Source of the DNA: Progne subis subis
Lineage: Eukaryota > Chordata > Aves > Passeriformes > Hirundinidae
Assembly: GCA_022316685.1 (NCBI GenBank)
Contig: JAKJHU010001074.1
Span: 1-64,000, forward strand
DNA length: 64,000 nt
Direction: 5' to 3'
In this document: positions 1 to 9,548 of the stretch, one piece after another
How the letters are laid out: every line of letters starts with the position of its first letter
How positions within the stretch are numbered: the first letter of the stretch is position 1
The notes under the pieces: model-generated
The model's input: the letters and a program-made list of their open reading frames with translations, nothing else
What the model was told of the DNA's origin: nothing
The model's database searches: none
Program-made: the position numbers and the translations under genes

Positions 1-107
<107 letters not shown>

Positions 108-153
108 CCGCGGGCTGTTCCCTGCGCACGGCATCCGCCACCCCCCGGCCCCC

Positions 154-159
154 AATAAA
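154..159 (+). terminator. RPL19: RPL19 poly(A) signal AATAAA
   Basis: Canonical AATAAA 47 bases after the RPL19 stop codon. It gives the very short 3' UTR typical of ribosomal protein genes. Confidence 0.9.
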
Positions 160-540
160 GGATCCCGGACTCTTCCCGCTGAGCCTCCGTGTCTGCAGCG
201 GGCAGGGAGTGGGGAGGGGATGGAATTCCCGGAAATTTCCTGTTTGGGGCACGGGGACCCCCTCTTGAACCCACCTCCCCAAAGGCTCAGGGGGGAGCTG
301 AGGGTCTGGGAGGGGTTTGGGGGGCTCAGCACCCCCAGAGGGGAAGGAGGCAGGGCTGGAGTTCACACCAGGGACCCCCAAACTCCCCCAGAGGGTCGCT
401 GGCAGCCCCATCCCGCACTGGGAAGGGCTGGACAGACGGACGGACAGATGGACACGGCCTGGCCTGAGCTGGGGAGGGTCCCCCCAGATGGGAAACGGAG
501 CTGAGACCCCCCCAGCTCATCACAGGGATGGGGCTGGGTG

Positions 541-1186
541 CCCCTGTGTGACACCCCCATGTGTGACATCCCCCTGTGTGACACCTGTGTGTGTGACACC
601 TTTGTGACACCCCTGTGTGTGACACCCCTGTGTGTGACACCCCTGTGTGTGACACCCCATGTGTGTGTGACACCCCATGTGTGTGTGACACCCCTGTGTG
701 TGACCCCGTGTGTGTGACACCCCTGTGTGTGACACCCCTGTGTGTGTGACCCTGTGTGTGTGACACCTGTGTGTGTGACCCTGTGTGTGTGACACCTCTA
801 TGTGTGACACCTCTGTGTGTGTGACACCTCTGTGACCCCCTGTGTGTGTGACACCTGTGTGTGCGTGACACCTCTATGACACCCCCTGTGTGTGACACCC
901 CCCTGTGTGTGTGACACCCCTGTGTGTGATCCTGTGTGTGCGTGACACCTCTATGACACCCCCCTGTGTGTGACACCCCCCTGTGTGTGTGACCCCTGTG
1001 TGTGTGACACCCCTGTGTGTGACCCTGTGTGTATGTGTGACACCTCCATGTGACACCCCATGTGTGTGACACCCCCCTGTGTGTGTGACACCCCTGTGTG
1101 TGTGACACCCCTGTGTGTGACCCTGTGTGTATGTGTGACACCTCCATGTGACACCCCATGTGTGTGACACCCCCCATGTGACATCC
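541..1186. repeat. Minisatellite, TGTGTGTGACACCCC-type units
   Basis: About 650 bp of degenerate tandem units of roughly 13-17 bp built on TGTGTGTGACACCCC, with variants such as GACCCTGTGTG and GACACCTCTATG. It lies between the RPL19 3' end and the CP2-like promoter. Open frames on either strand here are translations of the repeat. Confidence 0.93.
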
Positions 1187-1495
1187 CGGTGTCACCCTGA
1201 GGGGGGACAGCACCCCCAGACCCCCCAAACCCGACAGCCCCAACACCCGAGGAGGGGACACAGCTCCCACCCACCCCCTTAACCCCGGGGGGGGCTCTGC
1301 AAACGCCTTTTTCTGCCCAAAATGAGCCAAATCCGGCAGAAATTGAAGGGGTTAAAAAGGTGGCGGTGACAGGACAGCCAAGGAGGGACGGGGGGCGCCC
1401 CCCGTGTCCCCCCCGTGTCCCCCCCGTGTCCCCCCCGTTGTACTGACACCAAACCCTGCCCCTCCCTCCCCTCTGTTTACTGTCAACACCCCAAA

Positions 1496-1519
1496 CTGGT
1501 CCCGACTGGGCCAAACTGG
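1496..1519 (+). promoter_or_regulatory. Candidate CP2-family binding cluster (three CTGG half-sites, N6 spacing)
   Basis: CTGG occurs at 1496, 1506 and 1516, with exactly six bases between each. This fits the published CP2/LSF consensus CNRG-N6-CNRG twice over. The cluster ends 34 bases upstream of the TATA box of a CP2-family gene, so autoregulation is possible. CTGG is a common tetramer in GC-rich DNA, so this is a suggestion only. Confidence 0.4.
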
Positions 1520-1552
1520 GCCGGGCCCCTCTCGCAGCCCCCTCCCCGCGCC

Positions 1553-1558
1553 TATAAA
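1553..1558 (+). promoter_or_regulatory. TATA box of the CP2-like gene
   Basis: TATAAA in a GC-rich context 83 bases before the ATG. Transcription would start near 1583 and give a 5' UTR of about 55-60 bases. The ATG at 1641 follows CCCCCACC, an acceptable Kozak context. Confidence 0.7.
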
Positions 1559-1640
1559 CCCTGGGGCGCGGCCCCCCCCGCCTGTCCCCTCTCTGCTGTC
1601 ACCCTCTGCTCGCGGGGTGTCCCCCCCGGCCGCCCCCACC

Positions 1641-1723
1641 ATGCTCTTCTGGCACGGCCAGCCCGACCACTGCTGGCCCGGCCCCGGGGACGTGTACCCC
1701 CTGCCCAGCCCCGGGGCGCTCAG
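1641..1723 (+). CDS. CP2-like gene, coding exon 1
   Basis: ATG at 1641, residues 1-27 plus two bases; donor CAG|GTACCC. It encodes [10 protein letters not shown] followed by a Pro/Gly-rich stretch. The short N-terminus is the TFCP2L1 type, without the longer MAW-type start of TFCP2 and UBP1. Confidence 0.88.
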
Positions 1724-4700
1724 GTACCCCCCACCCCGAGTCCGCTGGGAGCGGGGAAACTGAGGCACGGCCCAGCGCCCACCCTTCCCGGGGGTGTTTT
1801 CCCGCAGGGACCCCCCCGTCCTGCCCTGCCTGAAGCAGGAGGAGCCCAGCACCGTCTCCACGTCGCAGCCGCCGGTCGCGGCGTTCCGGTACGCGCTGTG
1901 CGCCCCGACCTCGCCGGCCGTGCGGCACCACGAGGAGACCCTCACCTACCTGAACCAGGGTGAGCCTGGGGGGCCGCGGAGGAGGGACCCCGGCCCCCCA
2001 CACCGGGCTGAGGGGCTCAGCTCCCGCTCCGGGCCCCCCACCCAGGGCAATCCTACGAGATCCGCATGATGGGAACTCCGCGGGGGGACACGGCCGAGGC
2101 CCGGAGGATGGTGAAGGTGAGCGGGGTGGGGAAAGGATGAGGGGAAACCTCGGGGAAAAGCTCTGGGCTGAAATCCCGGCTCGGTCCCAGCCCAGCCTCA
2201 TCTCAGCCCCATCTCAGCCCCAGTTCTGCCGCAGTTCCAATCCAGTCCAGCCCCAGTTTTACCACAGTCCAGCCCCCTGGCAGCCCCAGTGCTGCCCTAG
2301 TCCCATCCTAGTTCTGCCCCACTCCAGCCCCGTGTCCCATGGGGCCGTGGCCGCGGGTTCAGGCCTGTTCACTGTCCCTGTCCCCGGTTCCCTTTCACTG
2401 TCCCCTGTTCCTGTCCCTTGTCCCCTGTTCCTTGTCCTTGTCCCCTGTCCCCTGTCTCCCGTCCCTTGTCCCTTGTTCCCTCTCCCTGTCCCCGTCCCCT
2501 TTCCCCGTCCCTTGTCCCCTTTCCCTGTCCCCTTTCCCTGTCCCTTGTCCCCTGTTCCTGTCCAGAGCGTGGTCCGGGTGGTTTTCCACGACCGGCGGCT
2601 CCAGTACTCGGAGCAGCAGCAGCTCGAGGGCTGGCGCTGGAGCCGCCCGGGAGATCGGATCCTGGACATCGGTGAGCGCCGGGGCTCGGGGGGGGGGGGG
2701 TCCGGGGGGGCTGCGGGCGCCGTGCTGACCCCCCTCCCGCAGACATCCCGCTCTCCGTCGGGATCCTGGAACCCCAAATCCACCCCATGCTGCTCAACAC
2801 GGTGGAATTCCTCTGGGACCCCTCCAGACGCACATCCGTGTTCGTGCAGGTGGGAGCCCGGCCTGGGAGGGGCTTTGGGGGGCTCGGGGGGGGTTTTGGG
2901 GGGGTCACGGCGCTCAGTTCCCCCCCCCCCCGACCCAGGTTCACTGCATCAGCACCGAGTTCACTCTGCGGAAGAACGGCGGGGAGAAGGGGGTCCCCTT
3001 CCGCATCCAGATCGACACCTTCGGGGTGGGGGGCAAGGGGGACCCCCCCGAGCACCTGCACTCCGCCAGCTGCCTGGTCAAGGTGTTCAAGGTACCGGGG
3101 TGGGGGGAAACAGGGCTCCCAGTGCCCCCAGTGCTCCCAGTGCCCCCCCGGACTGGGAGATGCCGCTCTGAGCTCGGGGCAGCGCCGGGGGGTGGGGGCA
3201 CGGCGGGGTCTGGGCCCCCCAAGGGTCCCTCAGGGCTCGGGGGTCCCGGGGGGGTCCCGGAGCCGCCCTCACCCCCCGGCGCAGCCCAAGGGAGCCGATC
3301 GGAAGCTGAAGACGGACCGGGAGAAGGTGGAGAAGCAGCCGGCGGCGGAGCGGGAGAAATTCCAGCCGGCCTACGAGAGCACCGTGCTGGCCGAGGTGGG
3401 GCCCGGCCCCGGCCCCCCCGCACCGGGGGCACCCCGGGACCCTGCACCCATCGCCCCCCTCCCTCCTCAGTGCCCCCCGTGGCCGGACGCGCTGGGTGCC
3501 CCCCACAGCCCCCCGGGCACCCCGGGGCTGCCGTCCCCGCACCCCTTCAAGCTGCTGAGCCCCGAGAGGTGAGCGGGGACCCCCCCCGGACCCCCCCTTT
3601 TCCCCTCGGACCCCCCCTTTTCCCCCGCTGAGCCCGGCCGTCCCGCAGGGTGTGCGTGTCACCCCTCTGCACCGCCGAGGGTCCCGCGGAGAATCCCGAC
3701 GAGGTGAGGGAACCCCCGGAGCAGCCCCAGAGCCCCCCCCCGACCCCCGGGGTGCGGCCGCTGGGGTCCGTGCCCCCCTGAGCCCCCGCTGAGCCCCCAC
3801 AGGCGCTGAGCCCCTGCGCATCCCCGCTGGAGACGCAGCAGTGGCTGCTCCGCCGGCGCTTCTCCTCCTGCGCCCGCGTCTTCACCAACTTCACCGGTGA
3901 GAGCTCCGGGCCGGGCTGGGGGGCAGAGCCGAGCCCCCCGAGCCCCCCTGAGCCCCCCTGAGCCCCCCTGAGCCCCCCTGTCCGCAGGCGCCGATCTGCT
4001 GAAGCTCTCCCGCAGGGATCTGATCCAGATCTGCGGAGCCCCCGACGGCATCCGCCTCTGCCACGCCCTGGCGGGCAGGTGCGGTCCCGAACCCCCGGGC
4101 CTCTTTTTGGGGATCCCCCGGGAGGTCCCGTGGGGCCCGGGCTCGTCCTGCGCCCCCCGCCAGACCCTTCTGTGCCCCCCCAGGTGCCCGCGGCCCCGGC
4201 TGACCCTGTACGTGGCGCGGGAGCCCGGCGGGGCTGAGGGTGAGGAGGATGCGGGATCAGGTGAGGAGGGGGCTCGGGTGTGTGAGGAGGGGGCTCGGGT
4301 GTGTGAGGAGGGGCTCGGGAGTGTGAGGAGGGGCTCGGGTGTGTGAGGAGGGGCTCGGGTGTGTGAGGAGGGGCTCGGCTGTGTGAGGAGGGGGCTCGGG
4401 TGTGTGAGGAGGGGCTCGGGTGTGTGAGGAGGGGGCTCGGGTGTGTGAGGAGGGGCTCGGGTGTGTGAGGAGGGGGCTCAGGTGTGTGAGGAGGGGCTCG
4501 GGTGTGCGGGGAGGGGCTCGGGTGTGCGGCAGCGCTGGGATGGAGGGGAGCACTCACAGCCCCGTCCCCATTCCATCCCATGGATCCCATCCCATGGATC
4601 CCATTCCATCCCCTCCCTCCCCTCCCCAGGGCTGTACCAGGAGCTGCGCCTGCAGCAGCTGACCGTGGCCGAGCTCACCGGGAAGCTGGCGGAGCTGCTG

Positions 4701-5079
4701 GGGCTGCCCCCGGCGCGGATCCTGAGGCTCTCCCGGCAGGGCCCCGCGGGCATCCACGTCCTGCTCAGCGACGCGGTGAGCGCACGGGGACAGCCGGGGA
4801 CGTTGGGGACGGAACCCCGCAGCCGTCCCGACCCCTCGCGGTCCCCGGGGCTGGAGCAGGACGGGGCTCAGCCCCTCCCCGAGCCTCCCTGAGCTCTCTT
4901 CTGTCCCGCAGATGATCAGGAACCTCCAGGACGAGTACGAGTTTCGTGGTGGCGATGGGCAAAGGTACCGCGGCGGCCGGGGGCGGGCGGGGCCGGGCAG
5001 GGGGCGATCGCTGGCCCCGGCTGAGCCGCGTCCCCGCGCAGCCCCCGGCCCCGACGGCTTCCAGCTGCTGCTGCGGTAG
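1641..5079 (+). CDS. CP2/LSF-family transcription factor, TFCP2L1-like paralogue (15 exons)
   Basis: Sequence-specific DNA-binding transcription factor of the CP2 branch of the grainyhead superfamily (TFCP2, UBP1, TFCP2L1), expected to be nuclear and oligomeric. Exons: 1641-1723, 1808-1959, 2046-2116, 2566-2671, 2743-2849, 2939-3091, 3285-3395, 3471-3568, 3649-3703, 3803-3896, 3988-4078, 4184-4260, 4630-4775, 4912-4964, 5042-5079. All junctions are GT-AG with consistent phase. The product is about 477 aa (recalled human TFCP2L1 is 479). The CP2 DNA-binding domain spans roughly 28-260 ([62 protein letters not shown]). A SAM-like domain lies at about 335-373 ([20 protein letters not shown]) and a C-terminal dimerisation domain at about 400-477. 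The N-terminus [10 protein letters not shown] matches TFCP2L1 (MLFWHTQPEH), not TFCP2 or UBP1. Exon 14 carries an apparent one-base insertion. Convergent with FBXL20. The gene is certain; orthology naming is inferred. Confidence 0.9.
1808..1959 (+). CDS. CP2-like gene, exon 2
   Basis: Acceptor CCCGCAG, donor CAGG|GTGAGC. Encodes LKQEEPS, then [10 protein letters not shown] and ETLTYLNQ, the start of the CP2 DNA-binding domain. Confidence 0.93.
2046..2116 (+). CDS. CP2-like gene, exon 3
   Basis: Acceptor CACCCAG, donor AAG|GTGAGC. Encodes [19 protein letters not shown] and RRMVK. The last part corresponds to the variable loop of the family, shorter and more Gly/Arg-rich here than in TFCP2. 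Confidence 0.93.
2361..2562. repeat. Polypyrimidine minisatellite in CP2-like intron 3
   Basis: Imperfect CCTGTTCCCTGTCCC / CCCTTTCC units, almost pure pyrimidine on the + strand for about 200 bp. It runs directly into the exon 4 acceptor and so supplies an unusually long polypyrimidine tract. Confidence 0.85.
2566..2671 (+). CDS. CP2-like gene, exon 4
   Basis: Acceptor TGTCCAG, donor ATCG|GTGAGC. Encodes [19 protein letters not shown] and [14 protein letters not shown], the most conserved block of the CP2 DNA-binding domain. Confidence 0.95.
2743..2849 (+). CDS. CP2-like gene, exon 5
   Basis: Acceptor CCCGCAG, donor CAG|GTGGGA. Encodes [12 protein letters not shown], then [26 protein letters not shown] is the TFCP2L1 form; TFCP2 and UBP1 have IPMSVGII. 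Confidence 0.95.
2939..3091 (+). CDS. CP2-like gene, exon 6
   Basis: Acceptor GACCCAG, donor AAG|GTACCG. Encodes [28 protein letters not shown] and [14 protein letters not shown] Gly-rich GVGGKGDP replaces the family's KQNENGEYT-like segment. Confidence 0.95.
3285..3395 (+). CDS. CP2-like gene, exon 7
   Basis: Acceptor GGCGCAG, donor GAG|GTGGGG. Encodes [20 protein letters not shown], then [14 protein letters not shown], the basic end of the DNA-binding domain. Confidence 0.95.
3471..3568 (+). CDS. CP2-like gene, exon 8
   Basis: Acceptor CTCCTCAG, donor GAG|GTGAGC. Encodes [19 protein letters not shown] and a Pro/Ser linker; CxPWPD is the family's linker signature. Confidence 0.9.
3649..3703 (+). 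CDS. CP2-like gene, exon 9
   Basis: Small exon between acceptor CCCGCAG and donor GAG|GTGAGG. Encodes [19 protein letters not shown], a linker with little family similarity. It is supported mainly by phase and splice sites. Confidence 0.8.
3803..3896 (+). CDS. CP2-like gene, exon 10
   Basis: Acceptor CCCACAG, donor ACCG|GTGAGA. Encodes [20 protein letters not shown], matching the AQQWLHRNRFS segment that opens the SAM-like domain. Confidence 0.93.
3988..4078 (+). CDS. CP2-like gene, exon 11
   Basis: Acceptor TCCGCAG, donor CAG|GTGCGG. Encodes [20 protein letters not shown] and [11 protein letters not shown], the core of the SAM-like domain. Confidence 0.94.
4184..4260 (+). CDS. CP2-like gene, exon 12 (two in-frame donors)
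   Basis: Acceptor CCCCCAG; encodes [16 protein letters not shown]. The preferred donor is CAG|GTGAGG at 4261. A second donor at 4240 (AGG|GTGAGG) is also in frame and would remove seven residues (EEDAGSG region). The preferred donor lies at the edge of a minisatellite that repeats GTGAGGAGG. Confidence 0.85.
4261..4530. repeat. 20-21-bp minisatellite in CP2-like intron 12
   Basis: About 13 units of GTGTGTGAGGAGGGGCTCGG with 1-base length variants. It begins exactly at the exon 12 splice donor, and the donor hexamer GTGAGG is part of every unit. Confidence 0.92.
4630..4775 (+). CDS. CP2-like gene, exon 13
   Basis: Acceptor CTCCCCAG, donor GCG|GTGAGC. Encodes [20 protein letters not shown] and [14 protein letters not shown], the C-terminal dimerisation region. 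Family counterparts are YHAIFLEELT and RQGPTGIHV. Confidence 0.93.
4912..4964 (+). CDS. CP2-like gene, exon 14 (apparent one-base insertion)
   Basis: Acceptor CCCGCAG, donor AAAG|GTACCG. It reads [11 protein letters not shown] in the incoming frame. After the C at 4945 the family-like sequence VVAMGK continues in the +1 frame, and that frame alone joins exon 15 to its stop. Read as given, the frame stays open past the poly(A) signal. A weak alternative donor C|GTGGTG at 4946 would also restore the frame while dropping seven residues. Confidence 0.8.
5042..5079 (+). CDS. CP2-like gene, exon 15 and stop
   Basis: Acceptor GCGCAG. In the family frame it encodes [12 protein letters not shown] then TAG at 5077-5079, matching the KAESNDGYHIILK ending of TFCP2L1. 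Confidence 0.88.
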
Positions 5080-5208
5080 GACCCGGCCCCGGAGCTGCGG
5101 CATCTTGCGAAGGGACATCTCTGCTGTCCCCAGAGCCCTCCCCGTGTCCCTGCCCTCCCCTCGCGTCCCCGCGCCCGCCGCGGATCCTTCCCCGTGTCCC
5201 CGCTTCGC

Positions 5209-5214
5209 ATTAAA
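5209..5214 (+). terminator. CP2-like gene poly(A) signal ATTAAA
   Basis: ATTAAA 130 bases after the TAG at 5079; the common AATAAA variant, giving a short 3' UTR. Confidence 0.75.
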
Positions 5215-7477
5215 GGACGGGGGAGCGGCCCCGAGCCTCGTCCCTGCGATGCCCGCTGGGGTTTGGGGTCCCCAGGGTGGATTTGGGGCTCGGGGCTTGT
5301 CCCTGGTGCCCGGGACCGGGCACAGCCGGGCAGGACGGGTCCCGTCCCGCCCCGAGGGCACCGAGCCCGGCGCCGCCTCATTCCGCTCGGGAATTTTCAA
5401 CACCGAATCCTTCCCCGAGCCCCGCTCGGGCAGAGCCGGCGGAGCGGGACCGGGACGTCCTTGGGAGGGAACTCCTGGGGCAAAGGACGGGTTTGGGATA
5501 AACAAACCGAGAGCAGGAGAGGAAGGGAGGAAGCGGGAGGAGCTGGGACAGACCCGGGCCGGGGCTGGCGTCACAGATACGGGGACGAGGGGACGACACG
5601 GGGCCCTGGAGCCATCGCTGGAGGGGACAAGGGACACCCCCGACCCTCCCAAAAACACTCCACGGGGATCCAGAGCTCGATCCCCGCTGCCCTTTCCCGG
5701 CCCGCGGGGTCACTTCAGCATCCACACCCGCTCCCAGTTCACGGCACCGTCACACCCGCAGCGCCCAGGCGAGCGCAGAACGCCGCATTTGAACAATTCC
5801 CAGCTCCCTGCGTCCCCCAGAGCCAGGGGGAGCACAAGGTGCAGCTCCTGTGTCCCTCAGACCGAGTTAAAACGCGACAAACGCCCCGAGGGAGCGAGCG
5901 CAGCCCCGGCTCCTGCAGCGGAATGGGAATGGGAACGGGGGGCGAGGCAAGAGAGGAGGGGTCGCAGCCCCTGGGGACCCCCGGGAGGGCTCAGCTGCGC
6001 CTTGAGGGGCAGAGGATGAAGCACAAAGAGCCCCGGGTGCGGCAGCGCCGGCATTCCCAGACCCGGCCGGATTCCCTCACCCCTTCAAAACCCAACCCCG
6101 AGCTCCACGCGAGGTCACTCAGAGCCCCAGGGCAGTGACAGGGACGAGGAGCTGCCGGGACACTGCTGTCCCCGCTGGAGGCACTCCCAGGATGGGCCCT
6201 TGGAAGGAGAACGAAGGGCTGGGAAAGCACGGGCTGAGCGCAGGATTGAGGAAAAGCGGCTTCGTTTCGATTTTCTCCATCATTTTGCAGGCTTCTCCTC
6301 GATTTTCCTCCATCATTTTGCAGCTTCTCCTCGATTTTCCTCCATCATTTTGCAGCTTCTCCTCGATTTTCCTCCATCATTTTGCAGCTTCTCCTCGATT
6401 TTTCTCCGTCATTTTGGCCCCAGCATCCCCCAAGCTGCAGCACAGGAGCCTCTGCCAGGCTTTGGCACCGAGGGAGGGGAGAAACCTCGACCTGGATGCC
6501 AGAAAAGGAAGCAAAAGGGAAATAAAGCCCCCAAACCACCCCCCAGGCCCCTCAAGCACACAGCTCTCCAGCGGAAAAAGCCAAAAATGTTTTAGGATAT
6601 TTTCCAGGGCACCATAGAAAGGACCTCGTCACACTGATCCCAATCCACCCCTATCTACTCAAAAAACCCCAAATCACCCCAAAACCCCACGACAGCAGCG
6701 GCCAGCCATGAACAGCAGGGAGGAAATCAAACAGAATACAAAGGGAATTAGAAATGTGCAGAAAATTGGGATTTGCTGGTTTGGAACAACCCCTGGGCCA
6801 ACACTTTCCACCTGCCCCATCCTCGCCCCGTCACAGAATTGGGATCAAAGGCGCCGCAGTTTCCCCAAAGCACAGAAAATTCTCTTTTTTTTTTATTTTG
6901 GTTGTGCTGGATCTGCTCAGCCTGGCTGGAGGATCTTCCACCCCAGAAGGTCCCAGGTTGTTTTCCTGGAGCTGGGCTGGTGCTGAGAGGTAAATCCAGG
7001 CTCCCGAGAACGCTGCGGGGAGGGGGAACGCTCCAGCCTCCGCTCCATGGAGGATTCCACGGGAAGGGAAGAGCTCAGGAGCTGCCCCACCCAGCCCAGC
7101 CGGGGCTGGAGAAGGGCATCTGGCACACAGAGAGCTTGGGAATGGGATGGGCTCCTCAGCCAGGGCTGGATCCGTGCTGGAGCTGCCCCAAGCCCCCACT
7201 GACACCTCCAAACCCCCAGGACTGGGAAATTCCCCCGCATTCGAACCCCGGCGCCCTCGGCTCCCGCCGGGAAGGGTCCCGGGCTGGATGGGGCTCGGAG
7301 CACCCTGGGCTGTGGAAGGGGGTCCTGGATGAGCTCCTCCCACCCCAAACCATCCCAGGACTCCAGGAAAACCCCGGGAACACCCTGAACCCCCCCCAAG
7401 GGAGCTGCCCCACACAGGAGGTAGAAATTTTTCCTCCACCCGAATTCCCCCAGCGAGACACAGCTTGGAAAATGGTG
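5215..7477. other. Intergenic gap between convergent CP2-like gene and FBXL20
   Basis: About 2.2 kb of GC-rich DNA with no exon that I can recognise on either strand. It contains only the 6271-6416 tandem repeat. STAC2, which lies between RPL19 and FBXL20 in human, is not seen. Confidence 0.6.
6271..6416. repeat. ~31-bp tandem repeat, 4-5 copies
   Basis: Units of CTCCTCGATTTTCCTCC plus ATCATTTTGCAGCTT repeated with few changes. Each unit contains TTTTGCAG, which resembles a splice acceptor, but no exon follows. Confidence 0.9.
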
Positions 7478-7483
7478 TTTATT
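7478..7483 (-). terminator. FBXL20: Candidate FBXL20 poly(A) signal
   Basis: AATAAA on the minus strand (TTTATT on +), about 2.07 kb past the FBXL20 stop. Other minus-strand AATAAA sites occur near 7745 and at 8584-8589, so the true 3' end could be at one of those. Confidence 0.4.
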
Positions 7484-9548
7484 GGTATTTATAAATATAA
7501 ACATCAGGAAGAGTCCATTTGAAGACGGATAATTGACTTAAAAGGACACTGTCAAGAAGTTTGAGCTACCTTAACGCTGTCAATCCTGGTCTGCAAACAG
7601 AAAATAAATTGCTTTCGGGTTCTGTGTTCCGGAGTTTTCCCAGGAAAACTCCGCTCTGTCACAAAGGGATCTCCGAAATCCCGCTCTTCGCTCTCCCCCT
7701 GCCACAGTAGGAACTAAACAGAAGTGGGTTTTGTGTGGTTTGTTTTTATTTTTCCCAGAGCTGTGCAAATCCTGTGATTGCCGGGTGACCCCCTCGCCCG
7801 TCCAGTCCGTCACCACCACCTGAAACCCGGAGAAAGTTCTGGAAACGGAGGCGCCCGAGGAGAGGGGGAGAATCCAGAGCGCTGAAGAGGATTTGAATAA
7901 ATATAAGGGATTAAAAGCCGTCTACGAGAGGGCGTTGACAGTATCCTTTTAACCGCAGCAGCCTGGAGTCGCTCCGGGCTGGGGGAGATGAAGGGGCGCG
8001 GCTCCGGGGGGCACCTGGGACCCTCCTGCCGGGAACAGCACGTTGTCCTTGGAATTCCTGCTGGGAAAAACCTCCCCCCGCCCCGACAGCCCCTAAAGCA
8101 CCGAGGGAAGCGTGGGATCCTCCAGACGGCCGCCGGGAACCACGGACACGGCTCCTGGCCCGGCCTGAGCAACCCTCGGGATCTGCCCAGCAGTTCCACT
8201 CCGGGCTCCCCTGGAGCACCGATTCTGCCGGAAACGCCCCCAAAAAAGCGGCCAGAGACCCCCCCAAAGCTCCCCTTCCCTCCCCCAGAGCTGGGCCTGG
8301 CACATCCAAACCCATCCAGGGGCTCCTTCCAAGGGCACCCAACTTACCTGGGCGGGGTGGGGAGGTCGGGAAGAGGGAGCCAGGGTGGAGCCCAGCCCTG
8401 CTCCGGCAGGGAATCCTTAATCCTTAATTCTTCACCAGGGCAACAAAGCAAAAACCTCTAACTCTGCTTTTCCTCGGGGAAAACGGAGGGAAAGGACAGC
8501 AAGGAGGGAACTGGCAGTGGCTGGAACACGGAGCAGAGTTTTCTCCCCTTGCACTGAGAATTATGAATTTGTCTGTGTATTATTTATTCCCTGTTTGGAG
8601 AATTATGAACTTTGTCACTGGGATAAAAGCTGGATTTGGGATAAAGTTTGGACAGCCGCTCCCTGATCTCACAGGCCAGCAGGGCCCACCCCGGGGTGCA
8701 GCTCCTCATGCGCCTTTAAAATCTTCCTGACAGCTCACCACAGGCTCAGGCTTCTCCCGGGGGAAAAAAAAATAAATTCCTCATGGAGCTGTCGATTTGG
8801 GCTAGGAAATCTCAAGAAATGACTTGAGTAAGAAATTTGGGGGAAAAAAAAATTAAAAAAAAGGGGGAAAAAAAAAAAAAAAAGTAGGATTTGGGGAGGA
8901 TAAAATATGTGGCATCAGAAATTCCAAGCTCTACCACGACAACGTGGGAAGGATCTGGGAAGCCTCTGAGCTGGATGCCACAGACTCAGGAAAGCCTTGA
9001 TGGGAGCTCAGGGTGGGAGCAGGGAAGAACAGGAGAATCCTGGATCCCAGGGAAATCCGGGATCCCAGGGAAATCCTGGCTCAGCAGCTGCTGCTCCCCT
9101 CCCTCACTGACCAAGGAACTCGTTGGGGTTCTCGGTTTGTTGGGATTTTTCCCTCGGCACGACAGCTGCGGGGTTAAAGCGTGTTCCTCTCCTCTCCTCT
9201 CCTCTCCCCGCTCCCAAGGATCTCGGCTCCTTCTCCAACCTCGCCAGCAGCATCAGTCCCTGCAGGCTGGGAGCCCTCCCCTCCTTCCCCCGGGCTATTC
9301 CAGGAATTCCCAGCAGGACCGGGTCAGGATGAGGCCAATGCACCCCCAGGGAACAGCCGGCTCCAGCTCCAGCTCCCGTCCCGAGTCCCTCATCCCGCTG
9401 GGGTCACAGGGGGCGCGGGCGGCTCCGGGGCGCCCCGGCCCCGCTGCCCGGCCCTGGCAAACGGCATCGCTCTCCTCCACGGTTCTGGCGTCCCCCGGGC
9501 CCCCGGGGCGCGGATCCAGCCCCGCTGTGCCGGGAGGAGGCTCCGGTG
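7484..9548 (-). other. FBXL20: Probable FBXL20 3' UTR
   Basis: Sequence downstream of the FBXL20 stop without other genes. It is presumed untranslated on the basis of the poly(A) candidates. It contains a poly-A-rich patch at 8842-8884 and a short (CTCTC)n run near 9186-9209. Confidence 0.4.

Noticed and set aside
541..1186. Regular direct repeats resembling a CRISPR array
   Set aside because: Vertebrate nuclear DNA; contiguous units with no unique spacers, no cas genes.
1641..5079. Calling the CP2 gene simply TFCP2L1
   Set aside because: Synteny (RPL19-FBXL20) and many substitutions at otherwise conserved positions argue for a separate paralogue; kept as TFCP2L1-like.
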